Shown here piece by piece: positions 34,120 through 37,352 of a DNA stretch of 37,352 nucleotides. The DNA comes from Streptomyces sp. NP-1717 (GTDB taxonomy: Bacteria; Actinomycetota; Actinomycetes; Streptomycetales; Streptomycetaceae): positions 1 to 37,352 of the forward strand of contig NZ_JAAPBF010000049.1 of NCBI RefSeq assembly GCF_022695985.1. Direction: 5' to 3'. A program made the position numbers and the translations under genes. The notes under the pieces are model-generated. The model saw only the letters and a list, made by a program, of their open reading frames with translations. It made no database searches and was not told the DNA's origin. Positions within the stretch are counted from its first letter, which is position 1; every line of letters starts with the position of its first letter.

Positions 34120-34139
34120 CTGTCACCCGGTTGTGACAG
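34120..34139 (-). terminator. Hairpin after the NACHT-LRR gene
   Basis: CTGTCAC (34120-34126) / GTGACAG (34133-34139) with a 6-base loop, 35 bases past the NACHT-LRR stop. It separates this gene from the STAND operon, although an operator role cannot be excluded. Confidence 0.5.
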
Positions 34140-34174
34140 GTGGGACCGGTCGTCGCGTGGGTACGGGGGCGGTG

Positions 34175-37100
34175 TCAGGGATGCGGGTGGATGGCGAGTT
34201 CGACGCTCTCGGCAAGCGCGTCCGCCCCGCGGATCTCACCCGCGTAACTGAGCCGGACCAGCCGCAGCCGGCGCAGCCCGGCCAGGGAGGCGAGGTCCAC
34301 CTCCGAGACCTGCGACAGATGAATCTCCTCAAGCCCCGGAAGACGCCTGGCGATTCGCCGGAGCGGTACCGCCGCGCCCGGCCCCGCCCGTACCGTCAGA
34401 TGTGTGACCTGCGGGACCTCCGTACGCGGCGCGAACAGAAGCATGCTGAGCTGCTGCGGCGACAGGGTCAGCCGCCGCAGGTCCGGCAACTCGCCCAGCA
34501 GGGAACCCCATTCGTCGGGCGTCAGACGATCACTCGCGTCCTGGAGCCGCAGCTCCTCGAGCCCCCGGCAGTGCACGATCCCCGCGAGCTGCGCGGCGGC
34601 CGGCGGCAGGGACAGCAGGCGCAGCTCGGCGGCGCGCGGCAGATCGGTCAGACCGCGCCACGGCACCTCCGGCCCCACCAGCAGCCCTTCGAGCGACGCG
34701 CAGTCCGACAGCTTCACCAGGGGCTCGAACTGGGGGAGGTCCCGCAGCTCCAGCCGCCGCAGTCGCGGCAGCCGGGTCAGCGGCGTCGGATCCTTCACGT
34801 TCCGGCACCCCTGGAGCGCGAGCGTCTCCAGCTCCGGATAGACGGACAGCAGGTCCAGGTCGTCCAGTTGGAGGGTGTTGCGCAGCCGCAGCTCTCGCAG
34901 CCGGCGCGGATCGAGCGCGGTGCGGATCTCCTCCGGGCCGAAGTCACCGTGCAGACCGACGCGTTGATAGCCGGACATGGTGCGCAGGGCGTCCAGCTCG
35001 GCGTGCGAGCGCACCGTGACCGTTTCGTCCGGCGCCGTCTCCAGGAGCGGCCGTACGATCTCCTCCGCGTACACCAGCGTGTCGAAACGGTCCCAGTGGT
35101 CCAGGAGTTGGGCCCGCACGGCGGACTGGGTCGTCGTGAGGAACTCACGGAGCCGGGGGATCGCCGCGTCCCCGCCGATCTGGCATATCGCGTGGACGGT
35201 CGCCAGCTCCTCGTCGCCCTGAAGATCCTTCGCCCCGGGCAGCAGACCGAGCAGCAGCGGGCCGGTCTGGGCCAGCGATCGCGCCTCGCGCAGACTGCGC
35301 GGCGGCAGCATCCGCGCCGCCCGGTCCTCGATCGCCTCACGCACCGTCGGCTCCAGCCGGGTGGCCTGTTCGAGGGAGGCGAGGGCGAGGAGACGCAACC
35401 GCGCCTGCACCGCCGCGTCCTTCTCCCGGTCGCCGCGCTCCCGCAGACGGGTCAGCAGGTCGGCGCGTTCCTGGTGTCTCGCCTGTGCGACGGCCATCTG
35501 AACCACGTCCTCCCACTGGTCCAAGTGTGCGTTGTTCACCAGCATGCCCGTGTCCCGCTCCTCCAGCACCGCCCGGGCCCCCAGGAAGTCCTGAAAGGTC
35601 CGGTGGATGAAGCTCACCGCACCCGCGGCGGGCTCCCGCAGCAGGCCCGAGCGGTCCAGCAGGTGCTGCAGTGCCTCTTCCGGCGTACCGACCTCCGCGA
35701 GGCGCGGTACGGAGGGCTGGAGCCGGCGCACCACGTCCACCGCGTCCGCCAGTTCCAGCTGGGTCCGCTCGTTGCGCAGCAGCCAGTACGCCAGCCGCTG
35801 CAGCGGCTCCGTCGCCGACTTCTGGTCCAGCTCCGGGCGGTGGCCGCGACCGTACACCTCGCGCTCCAGATCCCGCCGCTCCAGCAGCATGGACAGCGCC
35901 GCCTCGTACAGCGAGACGCGGCCCTGCGGCAGGAAGCCCCGGCGCTCCCGGTGCAGGGCGCACATCAGCGCGCACATCAGCGGGTTGGTCGCCAGCCGGC
36001 TCAACTCGGGGCTGCTGCGCAGCGACAGCGCCAGCGACTCGCCCAGCTCCTCGGTGGCGCCGGCCGCCGTGTGCCAGCGCCGGATGAACTGCCGCATGTC
36101 GGCCGGGCGCATCGCGCTGAGCGTGTACTCCTGGAAGCCCTCGCGCGCGAGCCACCGCCGGTCCAGCGCTGAGGGGCGCGAGGTGAGCAGCCACAGATTG
36201 CCCGGGAAGACGGCGATCAGCTTCTTGAGCCAGGACCTGGCGCGGGCCCGTTCGGCCTTGGGGATCTCGTCGGCGCCGTCGATCAGGAGCACGCCGCGCC
36301 CGTGCTGCAACACGCGCGCCGCCCAGCCGTCGGGCTCGGTGCCCACGAGCGGACAGCGGATCCAGCGCAGGAAGTCCTCGGGCATGGGCAGTTCGGCGTC
36401 CTTGCGCACCAGGGCGCGCAGCGGCAGGACGAACGGCACCCGCCCGTACAACTGCGGCAGGCCGCCAGGCACCCGGTCCTGCTGCGCCGTGGTGAGGGCC
36501 AGCCACTGGACGAGGGTCGTCTTGCCGGTGCCGGCGACCCCGCGCAGCAGGATCCGCTCATGGCTGGCGAGAAGCGCCTCGGCCGGGCCGCCGGCGCGCT
36601 CCGCCTCCGGGTCCCGGTCGGCGCCCGGCTCGCCGCTCACCACGGGCACCGGATCGGCGCCACCCCGGTACGGCATGGCCTCCAGGCTCAGATACGCGGA
36701 CTCCAACGGCCAGTCCTGGCCGTCCGGTTCACGCAGGTCGACGCCGTAGATCGTGAGCCGGCCGTGACTCTCGACGACATAGCGCGCGTACGCCTCCTCG
36801 AACTCGGTGTCCTGGCGGCTGATGTCGGGCAGCCGCTTCAGCAGCCGGTCCAACTTCTCGCTCTGCTCGCGCAGTTCACGACTCTGCTCGATCTGGGCGC
36901 GGGCGGCGAAGCCCGCCTGCCGGCTGAAGAGACGCACCAGATGCACACACGCAGTCTCCAGGAGACGGTCGTGGAAGCGGGCCGCGTCGTCGCTGAGGAG
37001 CCGCCGGGTGTCGGGTCCCGCGCTCCTGGACAGTTCCGCGGCGAGCCGTTCGGGTCCGAGCGCGAAGGCGTGCACGTCGTCCATGTCGAGATCGCCGAGC

Positions 37101-37351
37101 GCGTGCAGGGTACGGGTCAGGGCCTGGCCGACGGCGTCGTGCTCGTCGGCGCCCACCGGCGGATCGTGGGGCCCGGCGGCGCTCACCGCGCGGCGCACCA
37201 ACTCACGGGCGAGCCTGTGCAGATCGTCTTCGCTGAGGGTGCGGTGCTCCTTGGTGAAGGCCACCAGCCGGCGGATCGGGATCGGCCGGCCGCCGAACTC
37301 CGCCTCGGGCACCTTGCCGGCCGGTAACAGCAGCCGTTTCAGCACCGGCAC
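34175..37351 (-). CDS. NACHT NTPase with C-terminal leucine-rich repeats (NLR-like), 5' end at window edge
   Basis: At least 1058 residues. An N-terminal helical domain (1 to about 240; 'LARELVRRAVSAAGPHDPPVGADEHDAVGQALTRTLHALGDLDMDDV' region) precedes the NACHT ATPase: Walker A 'LLRGVAGTGKTTLVQWLA' with Lys277, Walker B 'GVLLIDGADEIP', 'LWLLTSRPSAL', then 'LATNPLMCALMCALHRER' and 'VSFIHRTFQDFLGARAVLEE' (winged-helix/NACHT-associated). Helical repeats at about 640-780 and leucine-rich repeats from about 800 ('LRELRLRNTLQLDDLDLL', 'LETLALQGCRNV', 'LRRLELRDLPQ', 'LEELRLQDA') end the protein. Bacterial NACHT proteins include proven anti-phage defences; in them the C-terminus usually senses and the N-terminus acts. 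No toxic effector motif is visible in the N-terminal part. GTG 37351 is the first start in the window and the gene may begin outside. Confidence 0.85.
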   Translation of the reverse strand: MPVLKRLLLPAGKVPEAEFGGRPIPIRRLVAFTKEHRTLSEDDLHRLARELVRRAVSAAGPHDPPVGADEHDAVGQALTRTLHALGDLDMDDVHAFALGPERLAAELSRSAGPDTRRLLSDDAARFHDRLLETACVHLVRLFSRQAGFAARAQIEQSRELREQSEKLDRLLKRLPDISRQDTEFEEAYARYVVESHGRLTIYGVDLREPDGQDWPLESAYLSLEAMPYRGGADPVPVVSGEPGADRDPEAERAGGPAEALLASHERILLRGVAGTGKTTLVQWLALTTAQQDRVPGGLPQLYGRVPFVLPLRALVRKDAELPMPEDFLRWIRCPLVGTEPDGWAARVLQHGRGVLLIDGADEIPKAERARARSWLKKLIAVFPGNLWLLTSRPSALDRRWLAREGFQEYTLSAMRPADMRQFIRRWHTAAGATEELGESLALSLRSSPELSRLATNPLMCALMCALHRERRGFLPQGRVSLYEAALSMLLERRDLEREVYGRGHRPELDQKSATEPLQRLAYWLLRNERTQLELADAVDVVRRLQPSVPRLAEVGTPEEALQHLLDRSGLLREPAAGAVSFIHRTFQDFLGARAVLEERDTGMLVNNAHLDQWEDVVQMAVAQARHQERADLLTRLRERGDREKDAAVQARLRLLALASLEQATRLEPTVREAIEDRAARMLPPRSLREARSLAQTGPLLLGLLPGAKDLQGDEELATVHAICQIGGDAAIPRLREFLTTTQSAVRAQLLDHWDRFDTLVYAEEIVRPLLETAPDETVTVRSHAELDALRTMSGYQRVGLHGDFGPEEIRTALDPRRLRELRLRNTLQLDDLDLLSVYPELETLALQGCRNVKDPTPLTRLPRLRRLELRDLPQFEPLVKLSDCASLEGLLVGPEVPWRGLTDLPRAAELRLLSLPPAAAQLAGIVHCRGLEELRLQDASDRLTPDEWGSLLGELPDLRRLTLSPQQLSMLLFAPRTEVPQVTHLTVRAGPGAAVPLRRIARRLPGLEEIHLSQVSEVDLASLAGLRRLRLVRLSYAGEIRGADALAESVELAIHPHP

Positions 37352-37352
37352 G

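Overview
The window is high-GC DNA (about 72% by eye) with strong G/C third-position bias, frequent GTG/TTG starts, 4-bp ATGA/GTGA gene overlaps and several apparently leaderless genes. With the families present (isorenieratene crt genes, PF04672 methyltransferase, ECF sigma factors, SGPB-like secreted S1 protein, NACHT-LRR protein), this points to a Streptomyces or close relative. I assign 28 protein genes and see no rRNA, tRNA, intact insertion sequence or CRISPR array.

Layout. (1) 1-6336: a DHA2-type drug-efflux MFS gene (+) and a PfaA/HglE-like gene with two flavin-barrel modules, KS and AT (-) run into each other tail to tail. Each appears to lose its expected C-terminus at about 1587-1607, as if a deletion had joined them. 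(2) 6337-8860: an alkylation-repair locus, with one O6-alkylguanine methyltransferase gene, then an ECF sigma factor gene overlapping a second methyltransferase gene. Near-identical promoter elements lie in front of both transcription units. (3) 8941-9696: a secreted protein with the streptogrisin fold but catalytic His and Ser replaced. (4) 9713-12674: glucarate dehydratase, its LysR regulator and a divergent DUF1348 gene. (5) 12710-19225: mixed housekeeping/accessory genes (glycolipid-binding-like, P-loop kinase, GNAT, PF04672 methyltransferase, MFS, GT-C glycosyltransferase, RibD/DHFR-like reductase), including a compact 41-bp divergent promoter. (6) 19264-28927: photolyase and a carotenoid cluster in two convergent operons, crtI-crtB-Rieske (+) and crtY-crtT-crtU (-), with a small membrane protein gene between them. 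CrtB, CrtI, CrtY and CrtU would make isorenieratene from GGPP; no crtE is present. (7) 29020-37352: four same-strand genes: a NACHT-LRR ATPase (reaching the window edge), a STAND-like P-loop protein, a membrane-anchored periplasmic-binding-protein-like sensor with no transporter, and an anchored extracytoplasmic protein.

The best candidates for undescribed biology are the sigma-factor/methyltransferase alkylation circuit, the STAND plus anchored-receptor pair next to the NACHT-LRR gene, and the pseudo-protease. All functions are inferred from sequence recognition alone; no searches were run.
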